Shown: positions 1 through 9,280 of the stretch, piece by piece
Layout of the letters: every line of letters begins with the position of its first letter
Numbering within the stretch: the stretch's first letter is position 1
Source: Paenibacillus bovis
Lineage (GTDB): Bacteria > Bacillota > Bacilli > Paenibacillales > Paenibacillaceae
Length of the DNA stretch: 64,000 bases
NCBI RefSeq assembly: GCF_001421015.2
Contig: NZ_CP013023.1
Location: forward strand, 3,279,501 to 3,343,500
Direction of reading: 5' to 3'
The notes under the pieces: generated by a model
Told to the model about the DNA's origin: nothing
What the model saw: only the letters and a program-made list of their open reading frames with translations
Databases searched by the model: none
Program-made: the position numbers and the translations under genes

Positions 1-543
1 AATCTGGAAGCGGCTGGTGTAGAATATAATAAACACGGCATTGTAGTTAATGATCGTCTGCAGACATCACAGCCACATATCTATGCGACAGGCGATATTC
101 TTGACAAAACGCAGCCGCGCCTGACACCAACAGCCGTATTTGAAGCCAAATACCTGGCCGGTTCGCTGATGGGTATGATCAATGCTCCAATTAAGTATCC
201 GCCTATTGCTACGATTGCTTTTACAGTACCGAGAATCGCCCAGATCGGTATCAGTATCGAAGAAGCGGAACAATCAGAAGAGTATACAGTCAAACCGATC
301 GAGCTGGGTAAGCAGTGGGACTTTGCCGGACGCAATGATACCGAAGCCCATCTGACACTGATCTATAATCAGGAGCAAAAGCTGGTCGGTGCAGCAGCCT
401 ACAGCCAGGAAGCGCTAGAGATCATCAACAGTCTGACTCCTGTGATTACGCTGGGTCTGACAGCCGAAGATGCGGACAAACTTATTTATGCTTTCCCATC
501 CTTTGAGACAATGATTCCAAGCTATTTGCATCAGGCCAAATAA
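1..543 (+). CDS. Pyridine nucleotide-disulphide oxidoreductase, C-terminal part
   Basis: The gene enters from the left edge, so only the last 180 residues are seen. The reading frame is open from base 1 to a TAA at 541-543. It begins in the second half of the FAD domain: the motif YATGDIL near residue 30 is the conserved FAD-binding Gly-Asp of the glutathione reductase/mercuric reductase superfamily. It is followed by the helix that leads into the dimerisation domain, which starts at about residue 60 (PPIATIAFTVPRIAQIG). The usual C-terminal His-Pro-x5-Glu active-site element of dihydrolipoamide dehydrogenases is not present; the equivalent stretch reads AFPSFETM. This points to a less typical member of the family rather than a lipoamide dehydrogenase. 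The substrate cannot be told. A strong terminator follows at 651. Confidence 0.85.
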   Translation, partial: NLEAAGVEYNKHGIVVNDRLQTSQPHIYATGDILDKTQPRLTPTAVFEAKYLAGSLMGMINAPIKYPPIATIAFTVPRIAQIGISIEEAEQSEEYTVKPIELGKQWDFAGRNDTEAHLTLIYNQEQKLVGAAAYSQEALEIINSLTPVITLGLTAEDADKLIYAFPSFETMIPSYLHQAK

Positions 544-650
544 CAAATCAGGATTTACAGTATCGTTGGTTAAGTAAGGTTGATTAAATAAGAGATCTAT
601 GTTCAAATGGCAGCTCCTGTGCTTTTTTAATACGAAGTATTCTCTAAACG

Positions 651-695
651 AACAAGCCGATTCCCTGGGGCCAAGGGAATTGGCTTGTTTTGTTT
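651..695 (+). terminator. Rho-independent terminator
   Basis: A 16-bp stem (651-666 with 674-689, one G-T pair) encloses a 7-base loop and is followed by a T-rich run. It ends the oxidoreductase transcript. Confidence 0.85.
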
Positions 696-834
696 GAAGC
701 ACAGACAATTTTAGGCAGGACAGGTACAGGCGGTTTCTTCGTTCATTCTCTGTCCTCGTATTGCCCGACTATAGAAATTTCCTGTATGCTGAATAAATGG
801 ATCTTACAGCAGTAAAGCCTAGAGGAGGTTACTA

Positions 835-1185
835 ATGAACGAAGAGCAATTCATCGAATATTGTTTATCATATCCGGGAGTGTACAAAGATTATCCGTTT
901 GATGAGACATGGACAGTGATGCGGCATAAAGGCAATAAAAAGTCATTTGCGCTTATTTTCCAGCGTCATGGTCATCTATGTGTGAATCTGAAATGTGATC
1001 CGCTCAAGGCAGATTTTCTGCGTACCCTGTATACGGATGTACAGCCTGGATATCATATGAACAAGGAGCACTGGAACACTGTGAATCTGGAAGGCGAGAT
1101 TCCGCTGGAAGAGATCCAGGATATGGTGGAACACAGCTATCACCTCACACAGCCGAAAATCCGCAAGAAAAAATCACAGGATTAA
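835..1185 (+). CDS. MmcQ/YjbR family DNA-binding-like protein
   Basis: The product is 116 residues, a normal length for the MmcQ/YjbR family (CyaY-like fold, PF04237). Family hallmarks are visible: an N-terminal YCLSYPGVYKDYPF stretch, a central FALIFQRHGHLCVNLKC segment, and the late HMNKEHWNTVNLEGEIP segment with the conserved Lys-x-x-Trp. The ATG has a clear GAGGAGG site 6 bases upstream. The biochemical role of the family is not established; a DNA-binding role has been proposed from structure. It stands alone, convergent with the MFS gene that follows on the other strand. Confidence 0.85.
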   Translation: MNEEQFIEYCLSYPGVYKDYPFDETWTVMRHKGNKKSFALIFQRHGHLCVNLKCDPLKADFLRTLYTDVQPGYHMNKEHWNTVNLEGEIPLEEIQDMVEHSYHLTQPKIRKKKSQD

Positions 1186-1258
1186 CCCGGCAAGAAAATA
1201 GTCAGTGTCTTTTTTATCTGCTATGCAGCAGGGAGACGGGGAAGCAGACTTTCTTTTC

Positions 1259-2656
1259 TCAAGAGAGAGTATCAGAACTGATATGCTGATGTCTCTTGTA
1301 CCGCTGCCATTGCATACATACGAGCAGAACAGCAGCAATGGTCAGGATTACACCCAACAGTCGAAATCCTGCAAAGGTAAATTGTGTTCCCGCTACAATG
1401 CTGATCAGCAGGGAAGACAAAATGGTGCCTATATATCGGGAGGTACTGAACAGCCCTGATGCTACACCAATGATCTCCTTGGGCGAAGCTGCAAACAAAG
1501 CTGCCTGCATACCAACATTATTCAGCCCATTACTGATGCCAAAAGCACCTAGCGCCATACAGATACCGATCATGCCCGAATCAGGACCCAGAGCAACCAG
1601 TCCTATAGAACCCAGTGTCATGAACATCGCAGAGAAGAGTAAAGCAGGGCCTGGTCCTGAGCGGTCAATCCATCGTCCGGCCACAGGAGAGACCAGCAGC
1701 GAGCATATTCCCAGACTGAGCATCAGGATTCCTGTATTCAATTCGCTGATATGCCGTACAATCTGCAGATAAGAGGGCAGCCCGAAAAATACAGCATAAA
1801 AGATAAGATTAACAACCACAAATTCGATATTAACCCATGTCATTGCAGGATGACGAGCAAATATACGCAAAGGAATAAAAGGAGATGCCGCTCGCCGCTC
1901 ATGCCATATAAATGCTGCCAATAGAATAATACCTGCCAGTCCGACCGTAAACGAATATACAGATAAGCTATGTGAGGATTGGGCAGACAATACTCCCAGC
2001 AGCAGAGCAACCAGACCCAGGGTAAAAAGAAAGATGCCTGCTGCATCTATTCGGATCATCCATTTGCCAAGTGTCAGCCGGTCTGCCTTAGGTATCGATG
2101 CTTTGTCGTCCGGAATCACTTTCCAGGCCAATAGCATGCTGGCGATCACAAATGGAATATTTCCCAGAAAAATCGCTCGCCAGTCCCACCAGTACATTAA
2201 TAATCCCCCGATAAAAGGTCCTATCGCTGCTGCTCCGGACAAAAAAATCGATAATACCGACAGAGCGGTGGACTGCTTCTCTGTGATATGAATACGCACA
2301 ATGGCCATGCCAACGGCTACCATCATGCTGGTGCCGATAGATTGTACAATGCGGAATACAATCAGCCAGCCAAAGCTTATCGATAACGGAGCACATAGTG
2401 AGACGATAAAAGAGACCAAAAGCCCGGCCAGAAATATTTTCCGGCGGCCAAACAAATCACTGGCTCTGCCCATCACCGGCTGGGTAACCGCACTGGCAAT
2501 ATAAAAGGCAAAAATAATCCAGCTTACGGCAGTGTAATTCAATTGAAACGTATGCTGCAAGTTGGGAATAGCTACAGCAACCATCGACGAGTTCAATGGA
2601 TTCAGCATAATACCCAATCCGATCGAAATCATTAACCACCAGCTGCGCTTGCTCAT
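1259..2656 (-). CDS. MFS drug/metabolite exporter (DHA-type)
   Basis: The product is a 465-residue, strongly hydrophobic protein with the major facilitator superfamily loop motif (GRASDLFGRRK near residue 63) and an N-terminal helix beginning GIMLNPLNSSMVAVAIP, typical of proton-driven drug antiporters of the DHA2/DHA1 type. About 12 to 14 membrane segments can be drawn; 465 residues is typical of the DHA2 group. A GAGGAGGAG ribosome site lies 7 bases upstream of the ATG. It is divergent from a LysR gene 115 bases away, the usual arrangement of a regulator and the exporter it controls, so control by that regulator is inferred. The substrate is unknown. Confidence 0.88.
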   Translation of the reverse strand: MSKRSWWLMISIGLGIMLNPLNSSMVAVAIPNLQHTFQLNYTAVSWIIFAFYIASAVTQPVMGRASDLFGRRKIFLAGLLVSFIVSLCAPLSISFGWLIVFRIVQSIGTSMMVAVGMAIVRIHITEKQSTALSVLSIFLSGAAAIGPFIGGLLMYWWDWRAIFLGNIPFVIASMLLAWKVIPDDKASIPKADRLTLGKWMIRIDAAGIFLFTLGLVALLLGVLSAQSSHSLSVYSFTVGLAGIILLAAFIWHERRAASPFIPLRIFARHPAMTWVNIEFVVVNLIFYAVFFGLPSYLQIVRHISELNTGILMLSLGICSLLVSPVAGRWIDRSGPGPALLFSAMFMTLGSIGLVALGPDSGMIGICMALGAFGISNGLNNVGMQAALFAASPKEIIGVASGLFSTSRYIGTILSSLLISIVAGTQFTFAGFRLLGVILTIAAVLLVCMQWQRYKRHQHISSDTLS

Positions 2657-2771
2657 TATATAACTCCTCCTCTGAATACGATAATTTCATCATAAGAGAG
2701 GTGATTCATTTACTCCAACGCCTTTTATGTTATGATCTCATTGACTACAAGGAATGAATGGAGGTGAGCCT
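2657..2771. promoter_or_regulatory. Divergent MFS/LysR control region
   Basis: This 115-base gap holds both promoters. For the LysR gene a TTTACT (2709-2714), 16-base spacer and TATGAT (2731-2736) form a plausible sigma-A promoter. No operator was resolved beyond the expectation that a LysR protein binds here. Confidence 0.5.
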
Positions 2772-3659
2772 ATGGAGCTGCTTCAGCTGCAATACTTTGT
2801 GACTGTAGCACGGATAGAGCATATGACCGAAGCGGCCCGGCATCTGCATGTCACCCAATCTTCGCTTAGCAAGACAATTCAGCGGCTGGAAGAAGATCTG
2901 GGCGTGCCTTTATTTGATCGGACCGGGAGAAATTTGCGGTTGAATGAAGCCGGACAGCGATTCCTTCAGCGTACTGAAAAGGCATTATTGGAATTAGAAC
3001 AGGGGAAACGGGAAATCAGGGATTTGGCTCATCGCCAATCCATCACGCTTGAACTGGCAGTAACTACAGCAAGCACATTGCCTGGTATTCTGAAAACATT
3101 CCGCCAGCAACGACCGGATATTCAATTTCATGTACAGATGCTAGCCCTGCAGGAGATGACGGCATTGCTTGAGCAGGGTGAAGTGGACTTTTGCCTCTCA
3201 TCGCCACCGGTATATGGGGAAAATATTGAATGCCAGATTGTATATAATGATCCGATTCTGGTTGCTGTTCCCAAAGGGCATCCGTTGTGTGAACGAAAGC
3301 GTGTTTCCCTGAATGAACTTGCAGAAGAATCATTTGTAGGAGTTCGAACAGGCTACGGTATACGTAATCAGGTCGATGCCGCTTGTCAATCTGCCGGATT
3401 TGTACCCAGGTATGTCTATGAAGGAGACGAGCCCGCCAGACTCGGTACTCTGGTGGCGATGGGAATAGGTATTGCTTTTATGCCGGGAACTGCGAAAGAT
3501 CCGTACGAGCCTATCCATTATCTGGCTTTGCAGCATAATGAATTGAGCAGGGAGATTGCGCTGTTATGGAATCGGAATCGCTATATTTCGCAGGCTGCCC
3601 TGGAGTTTCGCCAGATTGTAGTGGATTATTTTGAGACGGTGAACCAGTCAATAGAGTAG
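2772..3659 (+). CDS. LysR-family transcriptional regulator
   Basis: The product is 295 residues from the ATG at 2772, which has GGAGGTG placed 5 bases upstream. An in-frame ATG at 2754 would start inside that ribosome site's leader and is less likely. Residues 1-60 are a winged helix-turn-helix (MTEAARHLHVTQSSLSKTIQRLE), followed by a helical linker and an effector-binding domain of the periplasmic-binding-protein fold from about residue 90 (ITLELAVTTAS...). Length and layout are typical. It is divergent from the MFS exporter, so it most likely activates or represses that gene in response to an unknown ligand. A bidirectional terminator follows at 3666. Confidence 0.9.
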   Translation: MELLQLQYFVTVARIEHMTEAARHLHVTQSSLSKTIQRLEEDLGVPLFDRTGRNLRLNEAGQRFLQRTEKALLELEQGKREIRDLAHRQSITLELAVTTASTLPGILKTFRQQRPDIQFHVQMLALQEMTALLEQGEVDFCLSSPPVYGENIECQIVYNDPILVAVPKGHPLCERKRVSLNELAEESFVGVRTGYGIRNQVDAACQSAGFVPRYVYEGDEPARLGTLVAMGIGIAFMPGTAKDPYEPIHYLALQHNELSREIALLWNRNRYISQAALEFRQIVVDYFETVNQSIE

Positions 3660-3665
3660 TGTATA

Positions 3666-3713
3666 CAGCCAAACAGACCCTATTCCATCTGTTGAATAGG
3701 GTCTGTTTGGCTG
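3666..3713. terminator. Bidirectional rho-independent terminator
   Basis: A perfect 20-bp inverted repeat (3666-3685 and 3694-3713) with an 8-base loop lies between the ends of the convergent LysR and protease genes and can serve both. Confidence 0.8.
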
Positions 3714-3740
3714 TACTGCAATCTGCTGTATTGCATTGTT

Positions 3741-4970
3741 CTATTTACCCAGTGGAGAAGTGGAGTCGAATAAGTGCTGATAGGAGATCATGCCGTATCC
3801 ATACAGATTATCTTTGCCAGGCACGCCCAGATCAACAGCAGTCGAGCTAATTGCCTGACGAATCTGTTCGTTGGTGCTGTTCGGATACGCTTCTTTTAGT
3901 ACAGCAGCCAGTCCGCTAACAAAAGGAGCAGAGACAGAGGTACCGTCACGCAGCTCGTACTTGCCATTGTTGGCTGTACTGATAATAGATACACCGGGTG
4001 CAGCTACATCGGCTTCACTGCCGGAAGCGGAGAAATCAGCTCGTTCCAACTGACTGTCCACGGTAAGAATACCCATCACCTCAGGGGAGCGTGCAGGGTA
4101 CTCGACTGTATCGGCAGCAGCATCGGCGGTACCATGATTTCCGGCAGAAGCGATCATGAGTATCCCTTTGCCATGGGCAGATTGCAGCATCTGTTCGACA
4201 GCAGGCGAAGCTTGTGGAAAAGAAATAGACATATTGATAATATCTACATTTTGCTGAATCGCCCAGTTCAATCCTTCGGCGAGATCCTCTGTCGTTCCAC
4301 TTCCCTGCTTATCTAGAATTTTCACGGCGTACAGCTGGGCATCAGGCGCTTGTCCGATCAATCCTTTGCCATTATTCAATGCGCCGATGACTCCTGCGAC
4401 AAAAGTGCCGTGTCCGTTATCATCCGTATATTCGGACGTATAATCGACTGTGGATATGCCGCTTGCTATTTTCAGATCGGAATGCGGCGAGATGCCGGTA
4501 TCCAGAATTGCTACTTTTACATTTTTTCCAGTATATTGTTTCTGGAATCCAATCTCGGCATCTACGGTCTGATATCCCCATGAAGCCTGTTCTCCTTTGG
4601 TCACACTGACGGATTGTACCGAATTGCTCTGAATAGCATTCGTATATTTGACGCTTGGTTCAATGTGTGAAATGCCCTGCTGCCGGGATAGCTCGCTTTT
4701 TTGAGCTGGAGTCAGGGTAATCGCTACCATACTCAGATAATCAAGATTAATCATGTGGGAATGGGTAGCTGTGCCGGCGAGTCGGGAGAGTGTCTCTTTG
4801 CCATTCTCGTTGCTGTAGCTAACCAGATAACGTCCTGTCCCATCTTGAGAAGCGAGGATAGCTGTTAGCGGCTGTGCAGAATAGCCAAGAAGAGTATATG
4901 CAAGCGGAACAGCAGTTAATGCTGATAACAATATCATTTTTTTGAATACAGTGTGAATGGTCAGTGTCAT
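3741..4970 (-). CDS. Secreted S8 (subtilisin-like) serine protease
   Basis: The product is 409 residues from the ATG at 4970, preceded by AAGGAG 12 bases away. A hydrophobic signal segment (ILLSALTAVPLAYTLLGYSA) lies at residues 13-32. An inhibitor I9-type propeptide (about 45-105, with RYLVSYSNENGKE and VAITLTPAQKSEL) precedes the S8 catalytic domain. The triad is complete: Asp157 in AILDTGI, His187 in NGHGTFVAG and Ser345 in DGTSVSAP, with oxyanion Asn278 in SAGNHG. An exported, self-processing subtilase is expected. It lies 80 bases downstream of an unknown membrane-anchored protein on the same strand and may be co-transcribed with it. A longer start 15 codons upstream exists but lacks a good ribosome site. 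Confidence 0.92.
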   Translation of the reverse strand: MTLTIHTVFKKMILLSALTAVPLAYTLLGYSAQPLTAILASQDGTGRYLVSYSNENGKETLSRLAGTATHSHMINLDYLSMVAITLTPAQKSELSRQQGISHIEPSVKYTNAIQSNSVQSVSVTKGEQASWGYQTVDAEIGFQKQYTGKNVKVAILDTGISPHSDLKIASGISTVDYTSEYTDDNGHGTFVAGVIGALNNGKGLIGQAPDAQLYAVKILDKQGSGTTEDLAEGLNWAIQQNVDIINMSISFPQASPAVEQMLQSAHGKGILMIASAGNHGTADAAADTVEYPARSPEVMGILTVDSQLERADFSASGSEADVAAPGVSIISTANNGKYELRDGTSVSAPFVSGLAAVLKEAYPNSTNEQIRQAISSTAVDLGVPGKDNLYGYGMISYQHLFDSTSPLGK

Positions 4971-5050
4971 GGGATCATAACTCTCCTTGTCAAAGCCTGC
5001 CTGACGATCCGGCAAACAGGCTTTCCCAGCATTAATGAAGTCTTTTCAGA

Positions 5051-5947
5051 TCAGATACCCGGCAGCACGACAGTGTAGATAGCATTTTGCTTGGCTTCAA
5101 ATTTCATTCCATATGGATATTCATCATCGTAATGCGTAAGCTCGGCAGACAGATATTCTTTTTGACCGTTTGGATAAGTAGCATGAATCTTCAGCCGTGT
5201 CAGGTCGTTTTCGTCGATATCGCGGTTCTCTACCGGCAAGTTCAGCCAGATACCTCCCTGAGGAAAATCATTAATGAATTCCATCGGTGTACCCTGGGCG
5301 CCATCTGGCTTGGCGGCACCGTGATCGGTATGAAGGTGTATATTCAAATCCCCGATCAGAGTTGATACGGTATCAGGCGGGAGCATCAGCTGCCCGTACA
5401 ATGCATAAATGAATACACCCTGATGAGATACGGAGAATAGCTCTGCTGCCCGCTGCCTGAATACAAAGTAAAGATCTCCTACCTGTTTCTTTTCCGCAGG
5501 CGGCATACCGAAGATGCCGATAGTTCCGCCATCTTTGCGCAGCATATCTGCAGTCAGTGCCGCTTCTTTGGGGCCGATAGTAAGCTTGTCTTTCAGCCAG
5601 GCTGAATCGCTGACTTGTCTCTCTACGGCTATACTAATCGGCAGTCTTCCACCAGGCTCATTGCTGACCATATCACCGGTGACATAACTGACACCTGCTG
5701 GATCTTCGGCTTCTGGAAGTTGGGACACAATAGTCGGAGGATCGGTTGGAATTTGGATGATGTTACTGTCATCCTCCGAAGTGGAGTCTGCTGTCTTCTC
5801 TGCAAAATAGGCGCTGCCTTCAGGGGCAGAAATCATATCTGCCGGAGCCAGAAAACAAATGGCGATTAATGCAACTGCACCCGTAACCTGTACAACGGGC
5901 TTGCGTGCGAATTGTGCTGCTTTTTTCAGGATGCGACTTGCTCTCAT
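5051..5947 (-). CDS. Unknown membrane-anchored or secreted protein
   Basis: The product is 298 residues and I do not recognise a family. A basic N-terminus is followed by one hydrophobic segment (VVQVTGAVALIAICFLAP, about residues 18-35), then an acidic, Ser/Thr/Pro-rich stretch (about 45-80) that looks like a wall-spanning linker. The C-terminal 210 residues are a globular region rich in beta-forming sequence, without Cys or obvious catalytic motifs. GAGGGGAT lies about 8 bases before the ATG. The protein would sit outside the membrane. It precedes the subtilase gene by 80 bases on the same strand; a substrate, chaperone or inhibitor role for that protease is possible but only a guess. Confidence 0.7.
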   Translation of the reverse strand: MRASRILKKAAQFARKPVVQVTGAVALIAICFLAPADMISAPEGSAYFAEKTADSTSEDDSNIIQIPTDPPTIVSQLPEAEDPAGVSYVTGDMVSNEPGGRLPISIAVERQVSDSAWLKDKLTIGPKEAALTADMLRKDGGTIGIFGMPPAEKKQVGDLYFVFRQRAAELFSVSHQGVFIYALYGQLMLPPDTVSTLIGDLNIHLHTDHGAAKPDGAQGTPMEFINDFPQGGIWLNLPVENRDIDENDLTRLKIHATYPNGQKEYLSAELTHYDDEYPYGMKFEAKQNAIYTVVLPGI

Positions 5948-6237
5948 CGATACTATCCCCTCGTTCCCCTATTAGTATGATGCATAAGCGTAGATGATAT
6001 ACCCTGGCTGCCTAACGATGCAGCTGCCATACGGGTCTGTTTCCAGTAGGTGACTGATATGTTCTTATAAACGAATATTCCTTTTACTGGAATCTAATAT
6101 AATATTTAACGGAAATTACACAAGGGAATGTTATACTTTATAGAAAAGTTGGTTGGTAAGTCTGTAACTGCAATCGATCAACCAGAAAATATATGTAATT
6201 ACTAACAATCCAGCCGGATAAAGGAGCAATAATTAAG

Positions 6238-6729
6238 ATGAGTCCAATAATAAAGGGTCGTCAAACAGCGGAAATCGAAGGTTCCTTTGTCGTATTCATT
6301 ATCGGAGTGCGGATCAATAAATGGCTGGCTGTTCATCGGTGGCTGCCGGTTATGCAATCGATGGGACCTATGCTGAGTGAACTATACGCGAATAAAGATT
6401 TGGGCTTTCTGGACGCGTCTTATTTTATCTCCGGACGTGGATTATCGATAGTGCAGTACTGGCGTTCCTACGAACAATTGGAGCAGTATGCACGCGGTGG
6501 AGCCAAGCATCTACAAGCGTGGCAGGACTTCAATCGCAAAGCCAGAGCGGGGGAAGCGGTGGGGATTTATCATGAAACCTACGCGGTAGAGGCAGGCGCC
6601 TATGAATCTATTTATATTAATATGCCCCCCTCTGGACTGGGTAAAGCAGGCCGGCTAAAACCTGTATCTGCAGGACGAGAGACTTCAAGAGAGCGCATGA
6701 CAACGGATAAATCAGACCATTCATCATAA
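6238..6729 (+). CDS. DUF4188 family protein
   Basis: The product is 163 residues and resembles the DUF4188 family, small proteins with a dimeric alpha/beta-barrel (antibiotic monooxygenase/aldoxime dehydratase-like) fold. Supporting stretches are the N-terminal VVFIIGVRINKWLAVHRWLPV, the central QYWRSYEQLEQYARGG and the C-terminal YESIYINMPPSGLGKAG. The last 30 residues are polar and probably disordered. AAGGAGC lies 11 bases before the ATG. The function is unknown. It precedes nirB by 95 bases on the same strand, but no shared role is evident. Confidence 0.75.
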   Translation: MSPIIKGRQTAEIEGSFVVFIIGVRINKWLAVHRWLPVMQSMGPMLSELYANKDLGFLDASYFISGRGLSIVQYWRSYEQLEQYARGGAKHLQAWQDFNRKARAGEAVGIYHETYAVEAGAYESIYINMPPSGLGKAGRLKPVSAGRETSRERMTTDKSDHSS

Positions 6730-6824
6730 CGATACGATTGCAGTGTAACCGGATTGATTTTACAGTAAACTGGAAGGTTAATAATGGTTGAACTGAATTC
6801 TTGTCTCAACAAGGAGGCCGACAC

Positions 6825-9266
6825 ATGACAAACCTGGATGGGAAGAAAAGGCTGGTAATTGTCGGAAATGGTATGGCTGGTATTAACACGGTGGAGCATA
6901 TTCTCAAGCTGTCTCCACAGATGTATCAGATTACGGTATTTGGGAGTGAGCCGTATCCCAATTACAATCGGATTCAGCTGTCTTACGTACTGGAAAAAAG
7001 CAAATCGATCGAAGAGATCATTTTGAATGATCGCGACTGGTATGATGCGCATGGAATCGAGCTGTACACAGGAACCCAGGTAACCGCTATAGATACCGGA
7101 TCCAAAACAGTACAGGCCAGCAATGGGATGGTTGTCGCTTATGACCGGCTGGTGATTGCTACCGGCTCGCGTCCATTTATGCTGCCGGTACCGGGAGTGG
7201 ACAAGCAGGGCATTGTGGGATTCCGTGATATTGCCGATTGCGAGCAAATGCTCCATGCAGCAGATCTATACCGCAAAGCGGCTGTGATCGGAGGAGGACT
7301 GCTTGGTCTGGAAGCAGCCAAAGGACTGCTCAAGCTGGGAATGGATGTGACCGTAGTCCATTTGTTCAAAGAATTGATGGAACGTCAGCTGGACCCGGTA
7401 GCTTCGCATATGCTGCAGGCCGAGCTAGAGAGCCAGGGTCTCAAGTTTGCGACAGGCAAACAAACTGCTGAATTTCTTGGAGATGAGCGCGTCAGTGGAA
7501 TACGATTTGCAGACGGAACCGAACTGGAAGCCGAGTTTGTCGTCATGGCAGCAGGAATCAAGCCTAATATCGAACTGGCTCAGTCTGCGGGACTCGCGGT
7601 GAATCGCGGGATTCTGGTCGATGATTATATGCGTACTTCAGCACCCGATGTGTATGCAGTAGGCGAATGTAACGAACACCGCGGAATCTCCTACGGTCTG
7701 GTAGCTCCTTTGTTTGAACAGGGAGCTGTACTGGCCAAGCATCTATGCGATATTGAGACATCGCCATATGAAGGCTCGGTCGTATCGACCCAGCTTAAGA
7801 TCTCGGGCGTGGATGTGTTCTCGGCGGGTGAATTTATGGATAACGAAGACCTGGCCGTCGTGCGGATGCATGATGACTGGCGGCGAATTTACAAAAAAGT
7901 ACTTATGCGCGGAGGGCGCATCGTCGGTGGAATCCTGGTCGGCGATGGACGTGAAGCGTCGCGGCTGCAGCAGTGGATTCGTACCGGCGCAGTGATGACT
8001 GAAGCAATTCATACCGCCATAGTAGGACAGGGCGCACCCGATACAGAGAATACAGTCGCCGATCTGGCAGACGAAGAGATTGTATGCGGTTGCAATGGTG
8101 TCAGTAAAAAACGAATTGTCGATGCGATTACAGAAAATGGGCTGACGACGGTAGATGAGATCAAGTCTACGACCAGTGCCTGTCGTTCCTGCGGCGGCTG
8201 CCGTCCTGTTATTGAGCAGATTCTGCAGTATGTGCTGGGTGATCAGTATGACTCTGCTGCTGCCAAAAAGGAAACGATCTGTTCCTGTACGTCACTCAGC
8301 CGTGATGAAGTCGTACGCGAGATCAAGGAAAAAGGACTTATCACCTCGCAGGAGGTTCGCTATGCACTGGAGTGGAACAACAAAGAAGGCTGCTCCAAAT
8401 GCCGACCGGCACTCAATTATTATCTGGGCATGATCTGGCCGGCTGAGCATGTAGATGAGCGGGATTCCCGTTTTGTAAATGAACGCATGCATGCCAATAT
8501 CCAAAAAGATGGTACATTCGGTGTCGTTCCCCGCATGTATGGCGGTGTAACCACACCCGAAGATCTGCGCCTGATTGCGGATATCGCTGTTAAATATAAT
8601 GTGAAAATGGTCAAAGTCACCGGTGGACAGCGTCTCGATCTGCTCGGAATCAAAAAAGAAGATCTGCCCAACATCTGGAGAGACCTGGGAATGCCGTCAG
8701 GGTACGCCTATGCCAAAGCGCTACGTACTGTAAAAACCTGTGTCGGTTCCCAATTCTGTCGATTCGGTACCAAGGATTCGATTACGATGGGAGTGCTGAT
8801 CGAGAAGCGATTCGAACGACTCGATATGCCGGCCAAGTTCAAAATGGCGGTTAACGGCTGTCCGCGTAACTGTGCCGAATCTTCTACCAAAGATATCGGG
8901 ATCGTCGGTAATGAAGGAGCATGGGAAATTTATGTCGGCGGTAACGGAGGAATCAAGGCACGGCTGGCAGAGCTGCTTTGCAAAGTAAAAACAGACGAAG
9001 AGCTGCTGGAGATTATAGCTGCTTTTATCCAGTATTACCGCGAGACCGGCAAATACCTGGAGCGAACCTCGGACTGGATTGAGAGAATCGGTCTGCCAAA
9101 AGTGATGGATGTCGTTGTTAATGACCTGGACAGCCGCTATGCTCTGGTCGAGCGAATCGAGCTGGCGCTGAGTCAGGTGCAGGAGCCGTGGAATGAGATT
9201 CTGGATAATCAGAACCTGCGCGAGAAAATGTTTGACGATGTGCGGATTTCGACGACCCAATCCTAA
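6825..9266 (+). CDS. nirB: Assimilatory nitrite reductase, large subunit
   Basis: This 813-residue NAD(P)H-dependent enzyme reduces nitrite to ammonia in the cytoplasm. Domains in order: FAD/NAD(P)H oxidoreductase (1-310, with GNGMAGINTVE and a second Rossmann motif GGGLLGLEAAKG), two BFD-like [2Fe-2S] domains (about 416-468 with CGCNG...CRSCGGC, and 482-530 with CSCTS...CSKC), then the ferredoxin-like and sirohaem/[4Fe-4S] domain (540-813). The sirohaem-cluster ligands are present as CVGSQFC (about 636) and NGCPRNC (about 676). The start is the ATG at 6825 with AAGGAGG 8 bases upstream; an in-frame TTG at 6801 is less likely. nirD and hemD follow directly, forming one operon. Confidence 0.96.
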   Translation: MTNLDGKKRLVIVGNGMAGINTVEHILKLSPQMYQITVFGSEPYPNYNRIQLSYVLEKSKSIEEIILNDRDWYDAHGIELYTGTQVTAIDTGSKTVQASNGMVVAYDRLVIATGSRPFMLPVPGVDKQGIVGFRDIADCEQMLHAADLYRKAAVIGGGLLGLEAAKGLLKLGMDVTVVHLFKELMERQLDPVASHMLQAELESQGLKFATGKQTAEFLGDERVSGIRFADGTELEAEFVVMAAGIKPNIELAQSAGLAVNRGILVDDYMRTSAPDVYAVGECNEHRGISYGLVAPLFEQGAVLAKHLCDIETSPYEGSVVSTQLKISGVDVFSAGEFMDNEDLAVVRMHDDWRRIYKKVLMRGGRIVGGILVGDGREASRLQQWIRTGAVMTEAIHTAIVGQGAPDTENTVADLADEEIVCGCNGVSKKRIVDAITENGLTTVDEIKSTTSACRSCGGCRPVIEQILQYVLGDQYDSAAAKKETICSCTSLSRDEVVREIKEKGLITSQEVRYALEWNNKEGCSKCRPALNYYLGMIWPAEHVDERDSRFVNERMHANIQKDGTFGVVPRMYGGVTTPEDLRLIADIAVKYNVKMVKVTGGQRLDLLGIKKEDLPNIWRDLGMPSGYAYAKALRTVKTCVGSQFCRFGTKDSITMGVLIEKRFERLDMPAKFKMAVNGCPRNCAESSTKDIGIVGNEGAWEIYVGGNGGIKARLAELLCKVKTDEELLEIIAAFIQYYRETGKYLERTSDWIERIGLPKVMDVVVNDLDSRYALVERIELALSQVQEPWNEILDNQNLREKMFDDVRISTTQS

Positions 9267-9280
9267 GGAGGCGTGTATCG

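Noticed and set aside
5087..5365. Open frames opposite many long genes (for example 5087-5365, 11543-12439, 20185-20931)
   Set aside because: They lie fully antisense to genes with clear family motifs and show no ribosome sites or recognisable domains.
6738..6770. TGTAA...TTACA inverted repeat upstream of nirB as a TnrA site
   Set aside because: Half-site spacing is wrong for TnrA (17-base site), so no regulator could be assigned.
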